Part shown: positions 1 to 10,586 of the stretch, in pieces | Numbering within the stretch: the stretch's first letter is position 1 | Layout: each line of letters opens with the position of its first letter | Origin: Harmonia axyridis | Lineage: Eukaryota > Arthropoda > Insecta > Coleoptera > Coccinellidae | Length of the DNA stretch: 64,000 nt | Reading direction: 5' to 3' | Assembly (NCBI RefSeq): GCF_914767665.1 | Contig: NC_059508.1 | Span: 22,728,001-22,792,000, forward strand | Made by a program: the position numbers and the translations under genes | Notes under the pieces: generated by a model | What the model saw: only the letters and a program-made list of their open reading frames with translations | Told to the model about the DNA's origin: nothing | The model's database searches: none

Positions 1-444
1 CGTGCATTTGTGGTTAATGCAGCAATTGACCTTACCACGTGGGAGATTAAAGCTACCTGCGTGACATTCGAGTCCAAGAAAGTCAACAATGTGGAATGGC
101 TTACTTGGATAATTGTTGATTGAACAAAAAGAAGGGAATACGAACAGTCCCTCATACCAAAGTGGTTTCCTAAGACACGTGTGTCAAGCTTTCGTCCCTG
201 TGCAATACGATGAGAAGTGTTAGAATGAGAAACATTGAAGGAAATAACAAACAAATGAAATCAACATTAGAAGTCAGTCGTGCATTTGTGGTTACAGCAG
301 CAATTGACCTTACCACGTGGGAGATTATAGCTACCTGCGTGACATCCGAGTCCAAGAAAATCAACAATGTGGAATGGCCTACTTGGATAATTGTTGATTA
401 AACAAAAAAAAAATAAGAACAGTCCCTTATACCAAAGTGGTTTC

Positions 445-463
445 CTTAGACACGTGTGTCAAG
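445..463. repeat. Bulged dyad around the first CACGTG
   Basis: CTTAGACACGTGTGTCAAG folds into an eight-pair stem: CTT pairs with AAG, an A at 448 is bulged, and GACAC pairs with GTGTC around GT. In many monomers the core is GACACGCGTGTC, a perfect 12-bp palindrome with an MluI hexamer. The hexamer CACGTG (451-456) is a generic bHLH/bZIP target (E-box or G-box). Binding here is not shown; the symmetry is directly visible. The element recurs once per monomer across the window. Confidence 0.8.
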
Positions 464-587
464 CTTTCGTCCCTGTGCAATACGATGAAAAGTGTTAGAA
501 TGAGAAACATAGAAGGAAATAACAAACAAATGAAATCAACAACAGAAGTCAGTCGTTCATTTGTGGTTACAGCAGCAATTGACCTTA

Positions 588-595
588 CCACGTGG
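588..595. repeat. CCACGTGG palindrome, second CACGTG of the monomer
   Basis: A perfect 8-bp palindrome within TTACCACGTGGGAG. Its CACGTG starts 138 bp after the first one of the same monomer and 140 bp before the first one of the next. It is kept in most copies. Recurrent losses are CACGTAAAAG and CACGTTAAAG (for example 24436, 25296, 48361, 19155) and CACGTGTTAAGG on the minus blocks. Confidence 0.8.
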
Positions 596-633
596 GAGCT
601 TATAGCTACCTGCGTGACATCCGAGTCCAAGAA

Positions 634-674
634 AATCAACAATGTGGAATGGCTCACTTGGATAATTGTTGATT
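634..674. repeat. 10-bp inverted repeat, possible hairpin
   Basis: AATCAACAAT (634-643) and ATTGTTGATT (665-674) are exact reverse complements around a 21-nt loop containing GTGGAATGG. The stem is intact in monomers with the GTTGATT linker and shortened where the linker reads GTTCATT or GATCATT. Whether it extrudes in vivo is unknown. Confidence 0.75.
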
Positions 675-684
675 GAACAAAAAG

Positions 685-706
685 AAGGGAATAAGAACAG
701 TCCCTC
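685..706. repeat. Linker hairpin AAGGGA/TCCCTT
   Basis: In the common form AAGGGA-ATAAGAACAG-TCCCTT a six-pair stem encloses a 10-nt loop; this copy has TCCCTC and so five pairs. ATAAG and CTTAT in the common form can pair instead. The linker is the most variable part of the monomer. The main classes are GTTGATTAAACAAAAAAAAG, GTTCATTAAACAAAAAGAAG, GATCATTATACAGAAAGAAT and GTTCATCAAAAAGAAAAAAG. These are useful for typing monomers. Confidence 0.65.
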
Positions 707-1800
707 ATACCAAAGTGGTTTTCTTAGACACGTGTGTCAAGCTCTCGTCCCTGTGCAATACGATGAAAAGTGTTAGAATGAGAAACATTGAAGGAAATAA
801 CAAACAAATGAAATCAACAACAGAAGTCAGTCGTGCATTTGTGATTTCAGCAGCAATTGACCTTACCACGTGGGAGATTATAGCTACCTGCGTGACATCC
901 GAGTCCAAGAAAATCAACAATGTGGAATGACTTACTTGGATAATTGATCATTATACAGAAAGAATGAAGTAAGAACAGTCCCTTATACGAATGTGGTTTC
1001 CATAGACACGTGTGTCAAGCTTTCGTCCCTGTGCAATACGATAAAAAGTGTTAGAATGAGAAACATAGAAGGAAAAAACAAACGAATGAAATCAACAACA
1101 GAAGTCAGTCGTGCATTTGTGGATACAGCAGCAATTGACCTTACCACGTGGGAGATTATAGCTACCTGCGTGACATCCGATTCCAAGAAAATCAACAATG
1201 TGGAATGGCTCACTTGGATAATTGTTCATTAAACAAAAAGAAAGGGAATAAGAACAGTCCTTATCTCAAAGTTGTTTCCTTAGACACGTGTGTCAAGCTT
1301 TCGTCCCTGTGCAATACGATGAGAATTGTTAGAATGAGAAACATTGAAGAAAATAACAAACAAATGAAATCAACAACAGAAGTCAATCGTGCATTCGTGG
1401 TTACAGCAGCAATGGACCTTACCACGTGGGAGATTAAAGCTACTTGCGTGACATCCGAGTCCAAAAAAATCAACAATGTGGAATGGCTCACTTAGATAAT
1501 TGTTCATCAAAAAGAAACAAGGGAATGAGAACAAACCCTTGTGGTTTCCTTAGACACGTGTGTCAAGCTTTCGTCCATGTGCAATACGATGAAAAGTGTT
1601 AGAATGAGAAACATTGAAGAAAATAACAAACGAATGAAATTAACAACAGAAGTCAGTCGTGCATTTGTGGTTACAGCAGCAATTGACCTTACCACGTGGG
1701 AGATTATAGCTACCTGCGTGACATCCGAGTCCATGAAAATCAACAATGTGGAATGGCTTACTTGGATAATTGTTCATCAAAAAGAAAAAAGGGAATGAGA

Positions 1801-2010
1801 ACAAACCCTTGTGGTTTCCTTAGACACGTGTGTCAAGTGTTAGAATGAGAAACATTGAAGAAAATAACAAACGAATGAAATTAACAACAGAAGTCAGTCG
1901 TGCATTTGTGGTTACAGCAGCAATTGACCTTACCACGTGGGAGATTATAGCTAGCTGCGTGACATCCTAGTCCAAGAAAATCAACAATGTGGAATGGCTC
2001 ACTTGGATAA
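1801..2010 (+). repeat. Shortened monomer with 27-bp deletion
   Basis: CGTGTGTCAAG is joined directly to TGTTAGAATG at 1837-1840, removing the stretch that normally holds the HindIII hexamer and CCCTGTGCAATACGATG. AAG is present at both edges of the missing part, consistent with slippage or a short-homology deletion. Confidence 0.8.
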
Positions 2011-2445
2011 TTGTTCATTAAACAAAAAGAAGGGAATAAGAACAGTCCTTATCTCAAAGTTGTTTCCTTAGACACGCGTGTCAAGCTTTCGTCCCTGTGC
2101 AATACGATGAAAAGTGTTAGAATGAGAAACATAGAAGGAAATAACAAACAAATGAAATTAACAACAGAAGTCAGTCGTGCATTTGTGGTTACAGCAGCAA
2201 TTGACCTTACCACGTGGGAGATTATAGCTACCTGCGTGACATCCGAGTCCATGAAAATCAACAATGTGGAATGGCTTACTTGGATAATTGTTCATCAAAA
2301 AGAAAAAAGGGAATGAGAACAAACCCTTGTGGTTTCCTTAGACACGTGTGTCAAGCTTTCGTCCCTGTGCAATACGATGAAAAGTGTTAGAATGAGAAAC
2401 AGAGAAGGAAATAACGAACAAATGAAATCAACAACAGAAGTCAGT

Positions 2446-3420
2446 CGTGCATTTGTGGTTAATGCAGCAATTGACCTTACCACGTGGGAGATTAAAGCTA
2501 CCTGCGTGACATTCGAGTCCAAGAAAGTCAACAATGTGGAATGGCTTACTTGGATAATTGTTGATTGAACAAAAAGAAGGGAATACGAACAGTCCCTCAT
2601 ACCAAAGTGGTTTCCTTAGACACGTGTGTCAAGCTTTCGTCCCTGTGCAATACGATGAGAAGTGTTAGAATGAGAAACATTGAAGGAAATAACAAACAAA
2701 TGAAATCAACATTAGAAGTCAGTCGTGCATTTGTGGTTACAGCAGCAATTGACCTTACCACGTGGGAGATTATAGCTACCTGCGTGACATCCGAGTCCAA
2801 GAAAATCAACAATGTGGAATGGCCTACTTGGATAATTGTTAATTAAACAAAAAAAAAATAAGAACATTCCCTTATACCAAAGTGGTTTCCTTAGACACGT
2901 GTGTCAAGCTTTCGTCCCTGTGCAATACGATGAAAAGTGTTAGAATGAGAAACATAGAAGGAAATAACAAACAAATGAAATCAACAACAGAAGTCAGTCG
3001 TGCATTTGTGGTTACAGCAGCAATTGACCTTACCACGTGGGAGCTTATAGCTACCTGCGTGACATCCGAGTCCAAGAAAATCAACAATGTGGAATGGCTC
3101 ACTTGGATAATTGTTGATTGAACAAAAAGAAGGGAATAAGAACATTCCCTCATACCAAAGTTGTTTTCTTAGACACGTGTGTCAAGCTTTCGTCCCTGTG
3201 CAATACGATGAAAAGTGTAAGAATGAGAAACATTGAAGGAAATAACAAACAAATGAAATCAACAACACAAGTCAGTCGTGCATTTGTGATTTCAGCAGCA
3301 ATTGACCTTACCACGTGGAAGATTATAGCTACCTGCGTGACATCCGAGTCCAAGAAAATCAACAATGTGGAATGACTTACTTGGATAATTGATCATTATA
3401 CAGAAAGAAGGGAATAAGAA
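2446..3420 (+). repeat. Segmental duplication, second copy (offset 2445)
   Basis: Second copy of 1-975. It runs up to the strand switch at 3418-3422, where the duplication partner continues as ordinary plus-oriented monomers. Confidence 0.85.
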
Positions 3421-3449
3421 CAATTATCCAAGTAAGCCATTCCACATTG
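3363..3449. repeat. Strand switch 1 (+ to -) with foldback arms
   Basis: Orientation flips at 3418-3422, where GAACA fits both the plus linker (AAGAACAG) and the minus linker (TGAACAATT). Arms 3363-3390 and 3422-3449 are reverse complements over 28 nt with one mismatch, around a 31-nt spacer. Similarity continues outward at monomer level. Confidence 0.88.
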
Positions 3450-4700
3450 TTGATTTTCTTGGGCTCGGATGTCACGCAGGTAGCTGTAATCTCCCACGTG
3501 GTAAGGTCAATTGCTGCTGTAACCACGAATGCACGACTGACTTCTGTTGTTGATTTCATTCGTTTGTTATTTTCTTCAATGTTTCTCATTCTAACACTTT
3601 TCATCGTATTGCACAGTGACGAAAGCTTGACACACGTGTCTAAGGAAACCACTTTGGTATGAGGGACTGCTCTTCTTCCCTTTTTTCTTTTTGATGAACA
3701 ATTATCCAAGTAAGCCATTCCACATTGTTGATTTTCTTGGACTAGGATGTCACGCAGCTATCTATAATCTCCCACGTGGAAAGGTCAATTGCTGCTGTAA
3801 CCACAAATGCACGACTGACTTCTGTTGTTGATTTCATTTGTTTGTTATTTCCTTCTATGTTTCTCATTCTAACACTTTTCATCGTATTGCACAGGGACGA
3901 AAGCTTGACACACATGTCTGAGAAAACCACTTTGGTATGAGGGACTGTTCTTATTCCCTTTTTTTTGTTTAATCAACAATTATCCAAGTAAGCCATTCCA
4001 CATTGTTGATTTTCTTGAACTCGGATGACACGCAGGTAGCTATAATCTCCCACGTGGTAAGGTCAATTGCTGCTGTAACCACAAATGCACGACTGACTTC
4101 TGTTGTTGATTTCATTTGTTTGTTATTTCCTTCTATGTTTCTCATTCTAACACTTTTCATCGTATTGCACAGGGACGAAAGCTTGACACGCGTGTCTAAG
4201 GAAACCACTTCTTTTTGTTTAATCAACAATTATCCAAGTAGGCCATTCCACATTGTTGATTTTCTTGGACTCGGATGTCACGCAGGTAGCTATAATCTCC
4301 CACGTGGTAAGGTCAATTGCTGCTGTAACCACAAATGCACGACTGACTTCTAATGTTGATTTCATTCGTTTGTTATTTTCTTCAATGTTTCTCATTCTAA
4401 CACTTTTCATCGTATTGCACAGGGACGAAAGCTTGACATGCGTGTCTTAGGAAACCACTTTGGTATAAGGGACTGTTCTTATTCCCTTTTTTTTGTTTGA
4501 TCAACAATTATCCAAGTGGGCCATTCCACATTGTTGATTTTCTTGGACTCGGATGTCACGCAGGTAGCTATCATCTCCCACGTGGTAAAGTCAATTGCTG
4601 CTGTAACCACAAATGCACGACTGACTTCTGTTGTTGATTTCATTCGTTTGTTATTTTCTTCAATGTTTCTCATTCTAACACTTTTTTCATCGTATTGCAC
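3420..4700 (-). repeat. Block B duplicated run, copy 1
   Basis: Shares with 6170-7450 (offset 2750) the series: monomer with GGGCTCGG, monomer with ACTAGGATGTCACGCAGCTATC, monomer with TTGAACTCGG, linker-deleted monomer, TCTAATGTTGATTTC monomer, and a monomer with extra T residues in ACACTTTTTTCATCG. Confidence 0.85.
4201..4230 (-). repeat. Linker-deletion allele
   Basis: ACCACTT is followed directly by CTTTTTGTTTAATC; the usual TGGTATAAGGGACTGTTC and following TTATTCCC are missing, so the monomer step is 250 bp. The same junction occurs at about 6958 and 11375 on this strand and, reversed, at about 44893, 45978 and 56359. Shared by descent, it marks related segments in blocks B and G. Confidence 0.85.
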
Positions 4701-6169
4701 AGGGACGAAAGCTTGACACACGTGTCTAAGGAAACCACTTTGGTATAAGGGACTGTTCTTACTTCATTCTTTCTGTATAATGATCAATTATCCAAGTAAG
4801 TCATTCCACATTGTTGATTTTCTTGGACTCGGATGTCACGCAGGTATCTATAATCTCCCACGTGGTAAGGTCAATTGCTGCTGTAATCACAAATGCACGA
4901 CTGACTTCTGTTGTTGATTTGATTTGTTTGTTATTTCCTTCAATGTTTCTCATTCTAACACTTCTCATCGTATTGCACAGGGACGAAAGCTTGACACACG
5001 TGTCTAAGGAAACCACATTGGTATAAGGGACTGTTCTTATTCCCTCCTTTCTGTATGATGATCAATTATCCAAGTAAGCCATTCCACATTATTGATTTTC
5101 TTGGACTCGGATGACACGCAGGTAGCTATAATCTTTAACGTGGTAAGGTCAATTGCTGCTGTAACCACAAATGCACGACTGACTTCTGTTGTTGATTTCA
5201 TTTGTTTGTTATTTCCTTCAATGTTTCTCATTCTAACACTTTTCATCGTATTGCACAGGGACGAAAGCTTGACACACGTGTCTAAGGAAACCACTTTGGT
5301 ATAAGGGACTGTTCTTATTCCCTTCTTTTTGTTTTATGAACAATTATCCAAGTAAGCCGTTCCACATTGTTGATTTTCTTGGACTCGGATGACACGCAGG
5401 TAGCTATAATCTTTTACGTGGTAAGGTCAATTGCTGCTGTAACCACAAATGCACGACTGACTTCTGTTGTTGATTTCATTCGTTTGTTATTTTCTTCAAT
5501 GTTTCTCATTCTAACACTTTTCATCGTATTGCACAGGGACGAAAGCTTGACACGCGTGTCTAAGGAAACCACTTTGGTATAAGGGACTGTTCTTATTCCC
5601 TTCTTTTTGTTTAATGAACAATTATCCAAGCCATTCCACATTGTTGATTTTCTTGGACTCGGATGTCACGCAGGTAGCTATAATCTCCCACGTGGTGAGG
5701 TCAATTGCTGCTGTAACCACAAATGCACGACTGACTTCTGTTGTTGATTTCATTCGTTTGTTATTTTCTTCAATGTTTCTCATTCTAACACTTTTCATCG
5801 TATTGCACAGGGACGAAAGCTTGACACACGTGTCTAAGGAAACCACTTTGGTATAAGGGACTGTTCTTATTCCCTTCTTTTTGTTCAATCAACAATTATC
5901 CAAGTAAGCCATTCCACATTGTTGATTTTCTTGGACTCGGATGTCACGCCGGTAGCTATAATCTCCCACGTGGTAAGGTCAATTGCTGCTGTAACCACAA
6001 ATGCACGACTGACTTCTGTTGTTGATTTCATTTGTTTGTTATTTCCTTCAATGTTTCTCATTCTAACACTTTTCATCGTATTGCACAGGGACGAAAGCTT
6101 GACACGCGTGTCTAAGGAAACCACTTTGGTATAAGGGACTGTTCTTATTCCCTTCTTTCTGTTTAATGA

Positions 6170-7450
6170 ACAATTATCCAAGTAAGCCGTTCCACATTGT
6201 TGATTTTCTTGGGCTCGGATGTCACGCAGGTAGCTGTAATCTCCCACGTGGTAAGGTCAATTGCTGCTGTAACCACGAATGCACGACTGACTTCTGTTGT
6301 TGATTTCATTCGTTTGTTATTTTCTTCAATGTTTCTCATTCTAACACTTTTCATCGTATTGCACAGTGACGAAAGCTTGACACACGTGTCTAAGGAAACC
6401 ACTTTGGTATGAGGGACTGCTGTTCTTCCCTTTTTTCTTTTTGATGAACAATTATCCAAGTAAGCCATTCCACATTGTTGATTTTCTTGGACTAGGATGT
6501 CACGCAGCTATCTATAATCTCCCACGTGGAAAGGTCAATTGCTGCTGTAACCACAAATGCACGACTGACTTCTGTTGTTGATTTCATTTGTTTGTTATTT
6601 CCTTCTATGTTTCTCATTCTAACACTTTTCATCGTATTGCACAGGGACGAAAGCTTGACACACATGTCTGAGAAAACCACTTTGGTATGAGGGACTGTTC
6701 TTATTCCCTTTTTTTTGTTTAATCAACAATTATCCAAGTAAGCCATTTCACATTGTTGATTTTCTTGAACTCGGATGACACGCAGGTAGCTATAATCTCC
6801 CACGTGGTAAGGTCAATTGCTGCTGTAACCACAAATGCACGACTGACTTCTGTTGTTGATTTCATTTGTTTGTTATTTCCTTCTATGTTTCTCATTCTAA
6901 CACTTTTCATCGTTTTGCACAGGGACGAAAGCTTGACACGCGTGTCTAAGGAAACCACTTCTTTTTGTTTAATCAACAATTATCCAAGTAGGCCATTCCA
7001 CATTGTTGATTTTCTTGGACTCGGATGTCACGCAGGTAGCTATAATCTCCCACGTGGTAAGGTCAATTGCTGCTGTAACCACAAATGCACGACTGACTTC
7101 TAATGTTGATTTCATTCGTTTGTTATTTTCTTCAATGTTTCTCATTCTAACACTTTTCATCGTATTGCACAGGGACGAAAGCTTGACATGCGTGTCTTAG
7201 GAAACCACTTTGGTATAAGGGACTGTTCTTATTCCCTTTTTTTTGTTTGATCAACAATTATCCAAGTGGGCCATTCCACATTGTTGATTTTCTTGGACTC
7301 GGATGTCACGCAGGTAGCTATCATCTCCCACGTGGTAAGGTCAATTGCTGCTGTAACCACAAATGCACGACTGACTTCTGTTGTTGATTTCATTCGTTTG
7401 TTATTTTCTTCAATGTTTCTCATTCTAACACTTTTTTCATCGTATTGCAC
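6170..7450 (-). repeat. Block B duplicated run, copy 2
   Basis: Copy of 3420-4700 with the same order of diagnostic monomers, including the ACACTTTTTTCATCG insertion at about 7431 (4681 in copy 1). It differs at a few sites, for example CGTTTTGCAC at 6912, which is shared with copy 3 at 11329 but not copy 1. That makes copies 2 and 3 closer to each other. Confidence 0.85.
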
Positions 7451-7824
7451 AGGGACGAAAGCTTGACACGCGTGTCTAAGGAAACCACTTTGGTATAAGG
7501 GACTGTTCTTATTCCCTTCTTTTTGTTTAATGAACAATTATCCGAATAAGCCATTCCACATTGTTGATTTTCTTGGACTCGGATGTCACGCAGGTAGCTA
7601 GAATCTCCCACGTGGTAATGTCAATTGCTGCTGTAACCACAAATGCACGACTGACTTCTGTTGTTGATTTCATTCGTTTGTTTTTTCCTTCTATGTTTCT
7701 CATTCTCACACTTTTCATCGTATTGCACAGGGACGAAAGCTTGACACACGTGTCTATGGAAACCACATTCGTATAAGGGACTTTTCTTACTTCATTCTTT
7801 CTGTATAATGATCAATTATCCAAG

Positions 7825-8620
7825 TAAGTCATTCCACATTGTTGATTTTCTTGGACTCGGATGTCACGCAGGTAGCTATAATCTCCCACGTGGTAAGGTC
7901 AATTGCTGCTGAAACCACAAATGCACGACTGACTTCTGTTGTTGATTTCATTTGTTTGTTATTTCCTTCAATGTTTCTCATTCTAACACTTTTCATCGTA
8001 TTGCACAGGGACGAAAGCTTGACACACGTGTCTAAGAAAACCACTTTGGTATGAGGGACTGTTCTTATTCCCTTCTTTTTGTTCAATCAACAATTATCCA
8101 AGTAAGCCATTCCACATTGTTGATTTTTTTGGACTCGGATGTCACGCAGGTAGCTATAAGCTCCCACGTGGTAAGGTCAATTGCTGCTGTAACCACAAAT
8201 GCACGACTGACTTCTGTTGTTGATTTCATTTGTTTGTTATTTCCTTCTATGTTTCTCATTCTAACACTTTTCATCGTATTGCACAGGGACGAAAGCTTGA
8301 CACACGTGTCTAAGGAAACCACTTTGGTATAAGGGACTGTTCTTATTTTTTTTTTGTTTAATCAACAATTATCCAAGTAGGCCATTCCACATTGTTGATT
8401 TTCTTGGACTCGGATGTCACGCAGGTAGCTATAATCTCCCACGTGGTAAGGTCAATTGCTGCTGTAACCACAAATGCACGACTGACTTCTAATGTTGATT
8501 TCATTTGTTTGTTATTTCCTTCAATGTTTCTCATTCTAACACTTCTCATCGTATTGCACAGGGACGAAAGCTTGACACACGTGTCTAAGGAAACCACTTT
8601 GGTATAAGGGACTGTTCTTA
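7825..8620 (-). repeat. Block B second duplicated run, copy 1 (offset 3859)
   Basis: Collinear with 11684-12480: a monomer with GCTGAAACCAC, one with TATAAGCTCCC, and one with TCTAATGTTG plus an eight- to nine-T linker. It also mirrors A (inverted) and 55.0-55.77 kb of block G (inverted). Confidence 0.8.
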
Positions 8621-10586
8621 TTCTCTTTTTTTTGTTTAATCAACAATTATCCAAGTAGGCCATTCCACATTGTTGATTATCTTGGACTCGGATGTCACGC
8701 AGGTAGCTATAATCTCCCACGTGGTAAGGTCAATTGCTGCTGCAACCACAAATGCACGACTGACTTCTGTTGTTGATTTCATTTGTTTGTTATTTCCTTC
8801 TATGTTTCTCATTCTAACACTTTTCATCGTATTGCACAGGGACGAAAGCTTGACACACGTGTCTAAGGAAACCACTTTGGTATAAGGGACTGTTCTTATT
8901 CCCTTCTTTTTGTTCAATCAACAATTATCCAAGTAAGCCATTCCACATTGTTGATTTTCTTGGACTCGGATGTCACGCCGGTAGCTATAATCTCCCACGT
9001 GGTAAGGTCAATTGCTGCTGTAACCACAAATGCACGACTGACTTCTGTTGTTGATTTCATTTGTTTGTTATTTCCTTCAATGTTTCTCATTCTAACACTT
9101 TTCATCGTATTGCACAGGGACGAAAGCTTGACACACGTGTCTAAGGAAACCACTTTGGTATAAGGGACTGTTCTTATTCCCTTCTTTTTGTTCAATCAAC
9201 AATTATCCAAGTAAGCCATTCCACATTGTTGATTTTCTTGGACTCGGATGTCACGCCGGTAGCTATAATCTCCCACGTGGTAAGGTCAATTGCTGCTGTA
9301 ACCACAAATGCACGACTGACTTCTGTTGTTGATTTCATTTGTTTGTTATTTCCTTCAATGTTTCTCATTCTAACACTTCTCATCGTATTGCACAGGGACG
9401 AAAGCTTGACACACGTGTCTAAGGAAACCACTTTGGTATAAGGGACTGTTCTTATTTTTTTCTTTGTTTAATCAACAATTATCCAAGTAGGCCATTCCAC
9501 ATTGTTGATTTTCTTGGACTCGGATGTCACGCAGGTAGCTATAATCTCCCACGTGGTAAGGTCAATTGCTGCTGTTACCACAAATGCACGACTGACTTCT
9601 GTTGTTGATTTCATTTGTTTGTTATTTCCTTCTATGTTTCTCATTCTAACACTTTTCATCGTATTGCACAGGGACGAAAGCTTGACACACGTGTCTAAGG
9701 AAACCACTTTGGTATAAGGAACTGTTCTTATTCTCTTTTTTTTGTTTAATCAACAATTATCCAAGTAGGCCATTCCACATTGTTGATTATCTTGGACTCG
9801 GATGTCACGCAGGTAGCTATAATCTCCCACGTGGTAAGGTCAATTGCTGCTGTAACCACAAATGCACGACTGACATCTAATGTTGATTTCATTTGTTTGT
9901 TATTTCCTTCAATGTTTCTCATTCTAACACTTTTCATCGTATTGCACAGGGACGAAAGCTTGACACACGTGTCTAAGGAAACCACTTTGGTATAAGGGAC
10001 TGTTCTTATTCCCTTCTTTTTGTTCAATCAACAATTATCCAAGTAAGCCATTCCACATTGTTGATTTTCTTGGACTCGGATGTCACGCCGGTAGCTATAA
10101 TCTCCCACGTGGTAAGGTCAATTGCTGCTGTAACCACAAATGCACGACTGACTTCTGTTGTTGATTTCATTTGTTTGTTATTTCCTTCAATGTTTTTCAT
10201 TCTAACACTTTTCATCGTATTGCACAGGGACGAAAGCTTGACACGCGTGTCTAAGGAAACCACTTTGGTATAAGGGACTGTTCTTATTTCCTTCTTTTTG
10301 TTTAATGAACAATTATCCAAGTAAGCCGTTCCACATTGTTGATTATCTTGGGCTCGGATGTCACGCAGGTAGCTGTAATCTCCCACGTGGTAAGGTCAAT
10401 TGCTGCTGTAACCACGAATGCACGACTGACTTCTGTTGTTGATTTCATTCGTTTGTTATTTTCTTCAATGATTCTCATTCCAGCACTTTTCATCGTATTG
10501 CACAGGGACGAAAGCTTGACACGCGTGTCTAAGGAAACCACTTTGGTATAAGGGACTGTTCTTATTCCCTTCTTTCTGTTTAATGA

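Larger units (their letters stand above)
431..708 (+). repeat. Representative satellite monomer (278 bp)
   Basis: Chosen as a reference copy, starting at ACCAAAGTGG and ending just before the next ACCAAAGTGG at 709. In order it holds: a CTTAGACACGTGTGTCAAG dyad (445-463), a HindIII hexamer (461-466), an A-rich purine tract (486-549), an MfeI hexamer CAATTG (576-581), a CCACGTGG palindrome (588-595), an inverted repeat around GTGGAATGG (634-674), and a linker with AGGGA/TCCCT arms (686-705). By hand count it has 50 C, 61 G and 7 CpG, a CpG observed/expected ratio near 0.64. The start is a convention, since a tandem repeat has no natural phase. The length is not a multiple of three. Confidence 0.9.
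1..975 (+). repeat. Segmental duplication, first copy (offset 2445)
   Basis: Matches 2446-3420 with few differences, for example CTAAGAC against CTTAGAC near 172 and CGTTCATTT against CGTGCATTT near 554. The shared rare variant GGTTAATGCAGC at the start marks both copies. The first copy probably begins to the left of the window. Confidence 0.85.
1..3420 (+). repeat. Block A: plus-oriented monomers
   Basis: About 12 monomers read in the reference direction. The first copy is cut by the window edge. Bases 1-975 and 2446-3420 are near-identical copies at an offset of 2445 bp. Bases about 170-1260 are also an inverted match of 7500-8590 in block B. One monomer (1801-2010) is shortened by an internal deletion. 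The block ends at the strand switch 3418-3422. Confidence 0.93.

Noticed and set aside
461..490. CENP-B box
   Set aside because: TTTCG in CAAGCTTTCGTCCCTG resembles the first bases of the box, but the required downstream A and CGGG positions are not present.
596..612. TATA-like promoter (TTATAGCTA)
   Set aside because: An AT-rich word present in every monomer, with no other promoter elements or gene downstream.
671..690. Poly(A) signal or retroposon tail in the AACAAAAAGAAGGG linker
   Set aside because: The A-run varies in length and class between monomers, has no target-site duplications and sits at the same place in each unit.
3447..3662. 71-codon frame (MLIFL... on the strand opposite the monomer) as a membrane peptide gene
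   Set aside because: Its hydrophobic middle is the complement of the A-rich tract of the monomer. It appears wherever the monomer does and is altered freely, including loss of start or gain of stops, so I see no sign of selection.
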